This document shows positions 17,801 through 25,978 of a stretch of 64,000 bases of DNA, piece after piece. Within the stretch, counting starts at the first letter, position 1, and each line of letters opens with the position of its first letter. This DNA comes from Sphaerisporangium sp039871875 (GTDB lineage: Bacteria > Actinomycetota > Actinomycetes > Streptosporangiales > Streptosporangiaceae): positions 341,785 to 405,784 of the forward strand of contig NZ_JBDPMD010000003.1 in NCBI RefSeq assembly GCF_039871875.1, in the 5' to 3' direction. The notes beneath the pieces were generated by a model. It made no database searches, had not been told where the DNA came from, and saw nothing but the letters and a program-made list of their open reading frames with translations. A program made the translations under genes and the position numbers.

Positions 17801-20485
17801 GTACGCCCGGATGTCGTCCAGGTCGAGGGTGCCGGGCCGGCTCGCGGTCAGGTGCCCGACGAGCCTGCCGTTCTGCAGGGAGACCACCGCGTCGCCGACG
17901 TGCGCGTGCCGCTGCAGGGTGTTCTCGATCTCGCCGAGCTCGATCCGCTGTCCCCGCACCTTGACCTGGAAGTCACGCCGGCCCAGGTAGAGCAGGGCTC
18001 CGTCCGGCCGGTGGCGCACCATGTCGCCGGTGCGGTACATGCGCTCGCCGGGAGTGGCCGCGTACGGGTCGGCGACATACCGCGACGCGGTGAGCGCGGG
18101 CTGGTTGACGTAGCCACGGCTCAGGCCGCGACCGGCCAGGTAGAGCTCGCCGACCGCGCCGACCGGCACCGGCCGCAGGTCGCCGTCGAGCACGTACCCG
18201 CGACCGCAGGGCAGCATCGCACCGATCGGAGGGGGCTGTTCCGCCGGACGCAGCAGAGCCCACGTCGAGTAGGTCGTGTCCTCGGTGGGGCCGTAGAGGT
18301 TGTAGACCGCCTCGATGTGCCCGGTGGCGTAGAGGTCGTCGACCAGGTTCCCCGTGACCGCCTCGCCCGCCAGGCAGACCACCCGCGTGCCGCGCGGCAG
18401 GGCACCGGCCGTGACCAGCGCGCGCGCCGCCGAGGGTACCGAGCTGACCATCGTCACGTCCGGCGGATCGGCGAGCAGGGACAGTGCGTTCTCGACCACG
18501 ACCACGGTGCCGCCCGCGCAGAGCGGGGCGAAGAACTCGAAGACCGACACGTCAAACGAGATCGACGTCGAGGCCAGCACCCGGGACAACTGGTCCGGCG
18601 AGAAGGCACGCCCGCCCCAGACGACCATCGGCACCGCGTTGCGGTGGGTGATGACCACTCCCTTGGGACGTCCCGTCGAACCCGAGGTGTACAGCACGTA
18701 TGCCGGCCGGTCCGGCGGCACCGGCCCGAGTTCCACGGCCGATACCGGTTCCCCGTCGAGTTCCGCGAGCTCCGCGTCCGTGACGACCAACCGCGCCGAG
18801 CTGTCGCGCAGCATGTAGGCCGTCCGATCGGCCGGGTACGCGGGGTCGAGCGGCAGATACGCCGCGCCGGCCTTCATGATGCCCAGCATGGCCACGGCCA
18901 GATCCACGGACCTGCCGAGCCGGATGCCGACGACGTCCCCCGCCTCGACCAGCCGCCTCCGCAACAGGTGGGCGAGCTGGTCGGAGCGCTCGTCCAGCCT
19001 GCGGTAGGTCAACGTGCGGCGCGGGTCCTCCACGGCGATCGCGTCCGGTGTCCGGGCCACCTGCGCCGCGAACAGGTCGACCAGGCTGACGTCGGGATCC
19101 CCGGTGTCGGGGCCCTGCCACCACCCGGCGACGAGTTCCCGCTCCTCATCGGTGAGCAGGTCGAGCCGGTGGACCGGTGTGTCGGGCTCGGCCAGCCCGC
19201 GGGCGAGCAGCACAGGCAGCCGCCGCGCCATCCGGGCAGCCGTCACCTGCTCGAACGTCTCCGTGCTGTAGTCCCACATGCCCCAGAGGCCGCCCCGGTC
19301 GCGCCACAGATGCACGTCCAGGTCGTAACGGATGCCGGGCCGGGCGACGGGGACCTGCTCGATCGGCGAACCGGCCAGCGTCGGTTCACCCCAGTCTCCC
19401 TGGAAGGCGATGCTCGCCCGCACCAGCGAACCGCCGACATGGCGACCCGGCGCGAGCGCGGCGACCACGTCCTCGAACGGCACGCCCCGGTGGGCCAAGG
19501 CGTCCAGACACGTGGCCCGCGCGCGGCGGACGAGTTCACGGAACGTCGGCCGTCCGCTGAGATCGGCCCGCAGCACCAGCAGGTCCGAGAGGAGGCCCAC
19601 CGTGCCGTGCACACCCGGCCGCGACCGGCCCGCCTCGGGTGTCCCGACCGCGAAGTCGGTCTGACCGCTGTGCTGCCCGAGCAGCAACTGGAACGCGGCC
19701 AGCACCACCGTGAACAGCGTGGTGCGCTCGCTCCGCGCCAGCCGCTCGGCGTCCGCGACCAGCTCGGCGGGGATCCGCAGCGGCACCGAGCCCGCCTGGA
19801 ACGTCGGGAACGTGGGGCGTACGTGATCGGCCGGCAGGTCCAGCTCGGGCAGACCGGCGAGTCGGGTGCGCCAGTGGTCCAGTGCCGGCGGGCCGGCGGG
19901 CGACGGCACCGGATCGGGTGCCACACCACGGAGTTCGCCGTGATACGCGGCGTCCAGCTCGGCCAGGAGCACCCGCATGGACCCGCCGTCGCAGACCAGG
20001 TGGTGCGCCACGAAGACGAGCAGGCGCTCGTCGTCCGCCAGGCGGTAGCTGTGCACCCGCATCAGGGGCCCACGCGCGAGGTCGAACGGCTCCGCCGCGA
20101 CGCGCGCCGCGCTTTCGAGTGCGGTCGCCGCGCGCCGCAGCGGTGGCAGGTGCCGGAGGTCCGTTCGTTGTGCCGTGAGCACGATGTCGTCCCTGACGAC
20201 CCGGACCGGCCCGTCGTCACGGTCGGCGAACGTGGCACGCAGGGAGGGATGCCGGCGGACCAGGGCGGAGAGCGCCACGTCCAGCCGGTCCTCGTCCAGG
20301 TCCCCGGTGTGCCGTGCGGCGAAGCGCAGGTTGAAGACGGCGGTGCCGGGGCACAGCCGCTCGAAGACCATGATTCCGCGCTGCACCGTCGACATCGGGG
20401 CGGGACCCGGCGCGGGCGGCGCCCCGCCGTCGCCTCCGGCCCGCCATCGCTGGACGAGCCTGCGTCCCGCGACGAGATCCATCAC
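14804..20485 (-). CDS. NRPS C-A-PCP-C-A* (lipoinitiation module plus degenerate module)
   Basis: 1893 residues. C1 (1-440): HHLVCDG near residue 157, placed directly after the acyl-AMP ligase-ACP, so it is probably the N-acylating starter condensation domain. A (about 470-960) is complete: YTSGSTGRPKG, YGPTEDT, YRTGDM, GRRDFQVKVRG, PNGKVDRLALP; the specificity residues read D-V-F-S-C-A-L-T-Y-K, which I cannot assign. PCP: FFDLGGDSL near residue 975. C2: HHIVSDG near residue 1165. The C-terminal A* (about 1450-1890) is degenerate: no A3 P-loop, ALYRTAGGS in place of YGPTE, no A8 loop and no A10 Lys. It resembles the A* of the plus-strand NRPS segment by segment. The start is GTG 20485, overlapping the FAAL stop. 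The carrier for module 2 is the next gene. Confidence 0.9.
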   Translation of the reverse strand: MMDLVAGRRLVQRWRAGGDGGAPPAPGPAPMSTVQRGIMVFERLCPGTAVFNLRFAARHTGDLDEDRLDVALSALVRRHPSLRATFADRDDGPVRVVRDDIVLTAQRTDLRHLPPLRRAATALESAARVAAEPFDLARGPLMRVHSYRLADDERLLVFVAHHLVCDGGSMRVLLAELDAAYHGELRGVAPDPVPSPAGPPALDHWRTRLAGLPELDLPADHVRPTFPTFQAGSVPLRIPAELVADAERLARSERTTLFTVVLAAFQLLLGQHSGQTDFAVGTPEAGRSRPGVHGTVGLLSDLLVLRADLSGRPTFRELVRRARATCLDALAHRGVPFEDVVAALAPGRHVGGSLVRASIAFQGDWGEPTLAGSPIEQVPVARPGIRYDLDVHLWRDRGGLWGMWDYSTETFEQVTAARMARRLPVLLARGLAEPDTPVHRLDLLTDEERELVAGWWQGPDTGDPDVSLVDLFAAQVARTPDAIAVEDPRRTLTYRRLDERSDQLAHLLRRRLVEAGDVVGIRLGRSVDLAVAMLGIMKAGAAYLPLDPAYPADRTAYMLRDSSARLVVTDAELAELDGEPVSAVELGPVPPDRPAYVLYTSGSTGRPKGVVITHRNAVPMVVWGGRAFSPDQLSRVLASTSISFDVSVFEFFAPLCAGGTVVVVENALSLLADPPDVTMVSSVPSAARALVTAGALPRGTRVVCLAGEAVTGNLVDDLYATGHIEAVYNLYGPTEDTTYSTWALLRPAEQPPPIGAMLPCGRGYVLDGDLRPVPVGAVGELYLAGRGLSRGYVNQPALTASRYVADPYAATPGERMYRTGDMVRHRPDGALLYLGRRDFQVKVRGQRIELGEIENTLQRHAHVGDAVVSLQNGRLVGHLTASRPGTLDLDDIRAYLRGTLPIVMVPSTLVVLDALPRTPNGKVDRLALPVADAPVAAGGEPPRGTGEELVAEVWRQVLGLDTVGRDDDFFDLGGDSLKAGEVIVGLRERSGHGLPLRLVFEHSRLADLAAALAVPGPSHMGQTVPPRSPGARPVLSFEQQRVWLECHIRSQVAYNLHGRQWLRGPLDVPVLERGIRAIIERHESLRTTFPVVRGLPEQRVTAPDPSWRITVEDLSGLGDARADAAARLADDEAARPFDLVRGPLLRCLLVRLSDTEHLLSMTVHHIVSDGRSIGLILRELSALYRAGGDAERAALPPLPVQYLDYAVWQRTTLTDERLAAPIEYWRGRLAGAPPALALPTVRRRLPSQGTVGGKARLVLGADEVAALHKLCRVHRVTPFMAMLAALATVLRRWSGQDDVVVGVPVDTRGAAGTGTLVGLFVNTVPLRVELSGDPAFAEVLDRVRRTAVEGYVNHGTTPLEILVGKLRTVRDPSRTPLFQVLLNMIEDAGDEWRLPGVVTEAPDLPAQPSKFDLNLDVHHSGDDYRLELLYHAERFEAPAMRALLDQVAAVLAATADDPSRGVLDYELERPAEDGDAVSPAVPAPYPDLAGLAAERPDRGAVIDRDGEWTYRQLARASLAVADLVSGHAGPVVVVRRRSAGFAAALLGCARAGVPYTVAGPDDVPEGALVLDPAAGGDGVVDVGGLLRGAGPSGDGPARTSEASGPAGGLIAGLSGDDVLAVPSGDAGLMMCAMSLALPAGAVVAVADETTAGDPDGLLAWLRDAGATAIYLTGPLLRALAPCRAALPLPGRVFLDNRGDLTAHDVALARRLAPGCRVVALYRTAGGSAPLAAYDVPGTWSPSTAPLRVPIGGELAGRPAVVRNPAGGRAATGEVGELHVGGAGSGDLVRRRPDGLVEFAGPAADPLEAVAVLRDLPDVLDAVVTGHRERDGGPAAYVACREATVDLGRLRQRLVTHLPEYLIPRHVVTLERLPLTAGGDYDLAALPDPVGGDA

Positions 20486-22392
20486 ACGGCTCCCACGCCG
20501 TCGCCGGCCGTGATCACCCGATCGCGGATGAAGCCCGGTTCCCTGCCTTCGGCGAGCCAGTCCGCGACGAGGGCCTTCGCCGCGTCGCCCGGGGTGGACA
20601 CGGCGAGGATGGTCTCCAGCGGCACCGTGAGACCCAGTGCGTGTTCCAGCACGGCCGCGGCCTCCGCCGCGCGCACAGAGTCGACACCGAGATCGACCAG
20701 GTTGTCCGCCGGCCGGCAGTCACCGGCCTCACAGACCGCGGCGACGACGCCGCAGATCATGGTGGCGAGCTCGACGGCCGCGTCGGCCTGAGCGCCGCCG
20801 GCGGCCGGCACCCCGAGCGCGGCCCGGCCGCCGGGGAGCGCGTCGTCGAAGACGCCGGCCAGAAACGCGTCACGCGCGGCGGAACGGCGTATCTTCCCGC
20901 TGGACGTGCGCGGCAGCGAGCGCGGCGGGACCACCGCGACGACGCCGAGGCGCAACCCGGTGCGCGACAACACGGCCGCCCGCACCTCCGACGCCAGCGT
21001 CTCGTCCCGCCTCCCGTGGGTCTCCAGCAGGAGCACAGGCAACGGTTCCGGCCCGGTGTCCACCAGGAACGCCGCGGCCATGCGGCCCACATTGCCTGCC
21101 GCGTCGAGCGCCGCCGCCTCCACGTCCACCGCGTGGTGGTTCACACCACGAAAGACGATCACGTCCTTGATCCGCCCGCTCACGAAGAGGTCGCCGTCGC
21201 GCACGTACCCGAGGTCCCCCGTGCGCAGGAAGCGGATCCCGTCCAGCTCGCCGAAGAGGTCACCGGAGTCGCCGGAGAGATAGCCGGACGTGACGTTCGG
21301 CCCGGCGACCCAGATCTCGCCCTCCACGCCGTCGTCCACCGGCAGGCGGCGTTCCGGATCGACGACGACCACCCGTTGATCCCGCACCGGCGTTCCGCAG
21401 CTCACGGCGGAGTCGGTCTCGACGGCGGGCTCCGACCAGTGACCGGCGCTGACGATCAGCGTCGCCTCCGCGAGGCCGTAACAGGGGAGGAACGCCTCGG
21501 CGCGGAAACCGGCCGGGGCGAACCGCCGTGCGAAGCTCGCCATGGTCCGGTGCCGGACGGTCTCGCCGCCGCTGAAGGCGACCCGCCACCGGGACAGATC
21601 GATCCCGTTCAGCGCATGGTCGCCACGCGCCCGGCGTACACACAGGTCGTAGCCGAAGTTGGGGCCGCCGGTGTGGGTGGTACCGGTCTCGCTGATCTGC
21701 GTCAGCCACCACAGCGGTGCCTTGAGAAAGTCTCCGGGCTCCATGATGCGCATCGGGATGCCCGCGGCCATCGGTGTCAGCAGGCCACCGACCAGCCCCA
21801 TGTCGTGGAACGGCGGCAGCCAGGTCAGCGCGCGGGAGTCCGGGCTCAGCTCGAACCGTTCCACGATGGCCGCGGTGTTCGCAGCGAGACTGTCGTGCCG
21901 GACCAGCACACCCCTCGGCCGGCCCGTGCTGCCCGAGGTGTACTGAATGATCGCGACGTCGCTCCCGGCCGCCCCGCGCGGCTGCGGCCGCGCGGCACCG
22001 TCCGCCTCCGCGCCGGGCACACTCAGCACGGCCGGCGTCGTGATCTCGGCGTACCGCTGAGGCGCCACGACGACCGGCGGGCGGGCGTCGGCGACGATAC
22101 CGGCGAGCCGGTCACCGTCGTGCCTCGACGACGTGCCTGGCGGGAAGGCCGGAATCACCGGCCGGCCGGCGAGGAACGCGCCGAACACGGCGACCACGTA
22201 GTCCAGTCCGGCCGGATAGGCCAGCAGCACCGGGCCCTCGCCGGCCGACGCGAGCCGGTCGGCCAGCGCCGAGGCCCTGCCCGCCACCTGTGCGTACGTC
22301 AAGGTGCTGACAGGGCCGAGGGGGTCGACGCTCTCGTAGGCCACGACGTCCGGCGTCCGGTCAGCCCGGGTGAGAAGCGTGTCGGTCAGCAC
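20482..22392 (-). CDS. Fatty acyl-AMP ligase fused to acyl carrier protein (lipopeptide starter)
   Basis: About 636 residues. The ligase part has YTSGSTGRPRG, the FAAL-type segment LTWLPPFHDMGLVGG, and CYGLAEATL replacing the CoA-ligase equivalent, with RTGDLGY and a C-terminal TSSGKIRR Lys. FAALs activate free fatty acids as acyl-AMP and pass them to an ACP rather than CoA. The ACP is fused at the C-terminus: NLVDLGVDSVRAAE, with Ser as the phosphopantetheine site. It therefore supplies the acyl starter to C1 of the next gene, with which it overlaps. I prefer GTG 22392 (GGAG 5 nt upstream and a normal FAAL N-terminus); the frame is open to ATG 22443. Confidence 0.9.
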   Translation of the reverse strand: MLTDTLLTRADRTPDVVAYESVDPLGPVSTLTYAQVAGRASALADRLASAGEGPVLLAYPAGLDYVVAVFGAFLAGRPVIPAFPPGTSSRHDGDRLAGIVADARPPVVVAPQRYAEITTPAVLSVPGAEADGAARPQPRGAAGSDVAIIQYTSGSTGRPRGVLVRHDSLAANTAAIVERFELSPDSRALTWLPPFHDMGLVGGLLTPMAAGIPMRIMEPGDFLKAPLWWLTQISETGTTHTGGPNFGYDLCVRRARGDHALNGIDLSRWRVAFSGGETVRHRTMASFARRFAPAGFRAEAFLPCYGLAEATLIVSAGHWSEPAVETDSAVSCGTPVRDQRVVVVDPERRLPVDDGVEGEIWVAGPNVTSGYLSGDSGDLFGELDGIRFLRTGDLGYVRDGDLFVSGRIKDVIVFRGVNHHAVDVEAAALDAAGNVGRMAAAFLVDTGPEPLPVLLLETHGRRDETLASEVRAAVLSRTGLRLGVVAVVPPRSLPRTSSGKIRRSAARDAFLAGVFDDALPGGRAALGVPAAGGAQADAAVELATMICGVVAAVCEAGDCRPADNLVDLGVDSVRAAEAAAVLEHALGLTVPLETILAVSTPGDAAKALVADWLAEGREPGFIRDRVITAGDGVGAV

Positions 22393-22503
22393 GTCGGCTC
22401 CATGCCGCTCTGCCTCCAGGTCGCGTGTCGGATCCCCGCGCATGGGCGGGGGCGAGGCGTGCCCGTCCGTGCACCGAAGTGTCCACGCGGACGTGTGGCG
22501 CGA

Positions 22504-22710
22504 TCAGTTCCGGATCGGTGTTCGAGCACTGAGTGGGCGGATGTCGGTCCAGTTGGCCTCGACGTAGTCCAGGCACTCCTGCCTGCCGGCCTCGCCGTGG
22601 ACCACCCGCCAGCCGGCCGGGACGGCGAGCCTCGCCGGCCACAACGAGTGTTGTTCCTCGTCGTTGAGAAGCACCATGAAGGTGCCGTCGGGGTCATCGA
22701 ACGGGTTCAT
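22504..22710 (-). CDS. MbtH-like NRPS accessory protein
   Basis: 68 residues covering the complete MbtH family. It begins MNPFDDPDGTFMVLLNDEEQ, contains HSLWP and CLDYVEANWTDIRPLS with the conserved Trp residues. MbtH-like proteins bind the N-terminal subdomain of A domains and are needed for their folding or activity. It is the first gene of the minus-strand NRPS operon, 111 bp ahead of the FAAL start, so it probably serves the A domains of this cluster. Confidence 0.97.
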   Translation of the reverse strand: MNPFDDPDGTFMVLLNDEEQHSLWPARLAVPAGWRVVHGEAGRQECLDYVEANWTDIRPLSARTPIRN

Positions 22711-22871
22711 GGCAACACTCCTCAGTTCACCGACGACCGGCCGAGTTCATCGACATGGCACCAAGCTACGGGCCTCGATGTCAGAGGTGGTGTCACGTGA
22801 ATCGAGGACTGTCTCCGGCTCCCGCGGGCCGGCCGCACCGCGAATCGGCGGTGCTGTGGAAGGGTGCTCGC

Positions 22872-23276
22872 ATGACACGATTCGTCATCGACGCTCCGGT
22901 GGCCATCCGGCTCGCGACCGACGGTCTCGCGGTTCCGGCGGCCCACGCGCTGCTCGCGCCGGCAGTGCTGCGATCCCAGGCGCTCGCGCTCCTGTACGGC
23001 TCCGTCCGCCGGGGCGACACCGACGAGCGGACGGCCAAGAAGATCCTTGACGGCATCCGTTCGTTGCGCATCCGGCTGCTGGGGGACCGCGTGCTCCAGT
23101 CCGTCGCCTGGGAGGTGGCCCGCACGCTGGACTGGCCGGACACGTACAAGGCGGAGTACATCGCGCTGACCCGGCTCCATGCGGACGCGCTGGTGACGTT
23201 CGACGACGTGCTCGCCGAAGCGGCGAGCACACTCGTCACGACCGCATCCCTGACCGAGGTGCTCCAGGCGCCCTAG
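22872..23276 (+). CDS. PIN-domain-like protein with eroded active site
   Basis: 134 residues with the fold pattern of VapC-type PIN nucleases: first acidic strand FVIDAPV (Asp8), helix PAVLRSQALALLYGSVRRGD, and C-terminal RLHADALVTFDDVLAE. In active VapCs the second and third acids are typically Glu in RSE and Asp in YDAxYxAL; here these positions read SQA and YKAEYIAL, so two of the metal-binding acids seem lost. No antitoxin ORF precedes it. ATG 22872 follows a GGAAGGG ribosome-binding site. It could be a decayed or non-catalytic toxin relative. Bases 22711-22871 separate it divergently from MbtH. Confidence 0.65.
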   Translation: MTRFVIDAPVAIRLATDGLAVPAAHALLAPAVLRSQALALLYGSVRRGDTDERTAKKILDGIRSLRIRLLGDRVLQSVAWEVARTLDWPDTYKAEYIALTRLHADALVTFDDVLAEAASTLVTTASLTEVLQAP

Positions 23277-24008
23277 CACGGCCTGCTCGTAGGAGCAGCG
23301 CATGGCCTGGGACAATAGCCGACCGAATTCAACCGGGTCGCGGCGCACACGCCTGCACCGGTGGCGGAGCCGTGATCAGATGCTGGAAGCGCGGCGTTCA
23401 ACAGCCGGCTGGATATCGGGGCGAAGCATCAGTCGATAATGCTGTATCCGTGGCTCAGGTAAATACCACATCGTTCAGATCGTGGTCGATGGTGAGGCAC
23501 GGGAACTGCCCGCGGCCCAGGGGGTGAGCCCGGCGGTCCCCCGACCCACACAGCCCGAGACCGGCTGATCCCCACCGAAAGTATCGGAATTCTGCCAAAA
23601 CTTCCGGGCAGGGTGCGACAGCACGTGACGGCGGCCTCCCATGATCATAGTGAGCGGTCACCGTCCTCCCACCCGGCGCGCGACCGACCTTTTCACCACG
23701 AAAGTTTCATCCCTGTGCGACGGGAGCGGGCGCGAACCTTCCCTGGCCAGCACGCACAGGGGCACGCCCCGTGGGCCCGCCGTCCGGGGCTGCGAAGCAA
23801 GTTACTTGACATCCGCAATCGGGTCGTATTTGCTCCCTTGCACTACACCCCATACAGCGTGCAAGCGGCATACCGATAAGTCCTGGTGAACGTTAGCGCT
23901 CACATCTCGATTCCGGTTCAGCAGCTCCGGGCATTCGATGCCGCTGATGGAGAGGAACGCAGAACATGTCTTTGTCGTCGGCCCGTTCCCTACAGCCAGG
24001 AATCGCGA
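23277..24008. other. 730-bp intergenic region with candidate promoter
   Basis: No convincing gene: the open frames here have no family-like content or ribosome-binding site. Composition is more AT-rich than its surroundings. A sigma-70-like candidate for the downstream esterase is TTGACA at 23806-23811 followed after 17 bp by TTTGCT (23829-23834), about 175 bp before the ATG, implying a long leader. Confidence 0.4.
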
Positions 24009-25385
24009 ATGTTAAAGCATAGGACCATTTTCGGGGCAGTGGCGCTCGCGGCAGCTGTCGTCCTCGTGACGGGGCACGCGGCGATGAGCAACGGCAGCAG
24101 CACAGGAGCCTCGGCGTCCACCGCCGCCGCGCTCGCGGGAACCGCGGGGTGCGGGAAGAACCCGACGCTGACCAGCGGAACGCACACCATTCAGTCCAGC
24201 GGCAGGAATCGCCAATTCATCCTGCGGATTCCCTCGAACTACAACAACAACAACCCCTATCGCCTGATCTTCGGCATCCACTGGCTGAACGGCACCATGA
24301 ACGACGTCGACTCCGGTGGGAGCAGCGGGGCCTCCTGGTCCTACTACGGACAGCGGCAGCTGTCGAACAACACCGCGATCTTCGTCTCGCCGCAGGGCCT
24401 CAACAACGGCTGGGCCAACTCCAACGGCGAGGACGTCACCCTCTTCGACGACATCATGCGGCGGATCGAGGCGGACCTCTGCGTCGACCCCTCGCTGCGT
24501 TTCGCCATGGGCTTCAGCTACGGCGGCGGCATGAGCTTCTCCCTGGCGTGCAGCCGCGCGACGGTCTTCCGCGCGGTCGCGGTGTTCGCCGGCGCGCAGC
24601 TCAGCGGATGCAGCGGCGGCACCCAGCCCATCGCCTACATGGGACTGCACGGCATCACCGACAGCGTCCTGAACATCTCGCAGGGACGGACGCTGCGGGA
24701 CAGGTTCGTCCGCAACAACGGCTGCACCGCCCAGAACCCGCCTGAGCCGAGCTCGGGCAGCCGGTCCCACATCGTCACCGCCTACTCCGGGTGCCGGGCC
24801 GGATACCCCGTCGTCTGGGCCGCGTACGACAACGGTCACACACCCGCCCCGGTGGACGGCACCTACACCGAGAACGGCGCGCAGACCTGGACCAAGGGGG
24901 AGGTGTGGAAGTTCATCTCCCAGTTCCAGAGCACCTCCACACCCGACCCGACGCCCACAGTCACCCCGACCGTCACCCCGACCGTCACGCCGACGGTCAC
25001 CCCGACCTCCACGACCAGCTTCCGCCTGCGCAACGAAGGCGCCGGACGCTGCGTCGACTCCCCCAACAGCGCCAGCGCCAACGGCACCCTGTTGCAGATC
25101 TACGACTGCCACACCAACGCCAACCAGCTCTTCACCTACAGCTCCGGCAGACTCCAGCTCCTCGGCAAGTGCCTGGACTCCCCCACGAACGCCGGCTCCG
25201 GCACCCGCGTACAACTGTGGGACTGCCACACCAACAGCAACCAGCAGTGGACCTTCAACTCCAACGGCACCGTCACCAGCGGCGCCAACAACCTCTGCCT
25301 CAACGCCACCGGCACCGGCAACTCCGCCACCGTGACCGTAGCCTCATGCAACGGCCAGGCCACCCAAAGATGGACCAGGGCATGA
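24009..25385 (+). CDS. Secreted feruloyl/acetylxylan-esterase-like hydrolase (LpqC/CE1 type) with ricin-B (CBM13) domain
   Basis: 458 residues from ATG 24009. A signal peptide is evident: K/H/R-containing start, then IFGAVALAAAVVLVTG, so the product is exported. The catalytic domain (about 50-310) is a poly(3-hydroxybutyrate)-depolymerase/CE1 alpha/beta hydrolase: nucleophile GFSYGGGM, His in NGHTPAP. A linker of repeated PTVT units (about residues 320-335) leads to a ricin-type beta-trefoil lectin domain with CVDSPNS, CLDSPTN and CLNATGT repeats and QxW-like WTFNSNG/QRWTRA. The role is plant-polysaccharide ester hydrolysis. The second codon is TTA, so translation would need the rare bldA tRNA, consistent with developmental control. 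The upstream in-frame extension to 23886 has no signal-peptide logic. Confidence 0.88.
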   Translation: MLKHRTIFGAVALAAAVVLVTGHAAMSNGSSTGASASTAAALAGTAGCGKNPTLTSGTHTIQSSGRNRQFILRIPSNYNNNNPYRLIFGIHWLNGTMNDVDSGGSSGASWSYYGQRQLSNNTAIFVSPQGLNNGWANSNGEDVTLFDDIMRRIEADLCVDPSLRFAMGFSYGGGMSFSLACSRATVFRAVAVFAGAQLSGCSGGTQPIAYMGLHGITDSVLNISQGRTLRDRFVRNNGCTAQNPPEPSSGSRSHIVTAYSGCRAGYPVVWAAYDNGHTPAPVDGTYTENGAQTWTKGEVWKFISQFQSTSTPDPTPTVTPTVTPTVTPTVTPTSTTSFRLRNEGAGRCVDSPNSASANGTLLQIYDCHTNANQLFTYSSGRLQLLGKCLDSPTNAGSGTRVQLWDCHTNSNQQWTFNSNGTVTSGANNLCLNATGTGNSATVTVASCNGQATQRWTRA

Positions 25386-25408
25386 CCACCCGCTAGCCGA
25401 CGGCAGAC

Positions 25409-25440
25409 CTCGGGTCCAGGCGACTTCGCCTGGACCCGAG
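25409..25440. terminator. Rho-independent-type hairpin after the esterase gene
   Basis: Perfect 14-bp inverted repeat (25409-25422 and 25427-25440) with loop ACTT, 23 bp after the stop codon. The U tract is weak, as is common in actinomycetes. Confidence 0.8.
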
Positions 25441-25509
25441 ATGATTTGTGGCCGGCAGGCAAAACCGTGCTCATCTTGAAGTCAACCGTCTGGACGCGCC
25501 GATTAAGGG

Positions 25510-25616
25510 CCAAAACACCACTGGGCGTCCCCACACGGTGGGGGACGCCAGGCAACGGTGTACTGCTGGTGCGCCGCCAGGGACTCGAACCCCGGACCCG
25601 CTGATTAAGAGTCAGC
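25510..25616 (-). repeat. Second copy of the tRNA-Lys 3' half and its terminator (candidate att site)
   Basis: About 107 bp that closely repeat 27642-27752: the CAAAACACCACTGGGC block, a terminator-like hairpin (stem CTGGGCGTCCCC), the CAACGGTGTACTGCTG block, and the tRNA-Lys(CTT) sequence from its 3' end through the T arm to the anticodon arm. The identity stops after GTCAGC, within the anticodon-stem region, so this copy lacks the D arm and 5' acceptor strand and cannot be a working tRNA. Such a tRNA 3'-half duplication is the usual scar of integrase-mediated insertion at a tRNA gene. The following 25617-25978 (about 360 bp) contains no gene that I can recognise. Confidence 0.75.
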
Positions 25617-25978
25617 GGGCAACCTTCCACCCGGATGCCAAAACATGTCTCAACATGTCAATTCGGACTAGCATGTCCATATAACGGCCGATTTTTCTAC
25701 CTAGTGATGCCGGACCGTACCGGATTGTTCCGGAACATTCGAGCACAACACGAGCCCACACCCCACTATGGGTGCCGTCACACCGGGTAGCCCATCTTCG
25801 ACGATCGCCTCAGCAGATCTATTCCAAGGGCGGTCCGGGACCATCCCCGCGTACACATGGCCGACAGAAAACTCCTTGTTTCCCATCCTGTGTCGATAAG
25901 GGCCATCCCGCGCACGCGAGGATGGCCCAGCCGGCCTGGCCCTGCCCCACAGCTCGGGCAACGTTGAATTACGTCGGG

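Noticed and set aside
23455..23879. ORFs 23455-23661 (-) and 23613-23879 (+) as genes
   Set aside because: They overlap each other, lack ribosome-binding sites and have no domain content; the region looks like a promoter/leader.
25448..25684. Small ORF containing PPGTRTPDPLIKSQ (and the similar end of 27299-27760)
   Set aside because: This is the translation of the tRNA-Lys 3' half, a well-known spurious annotation.
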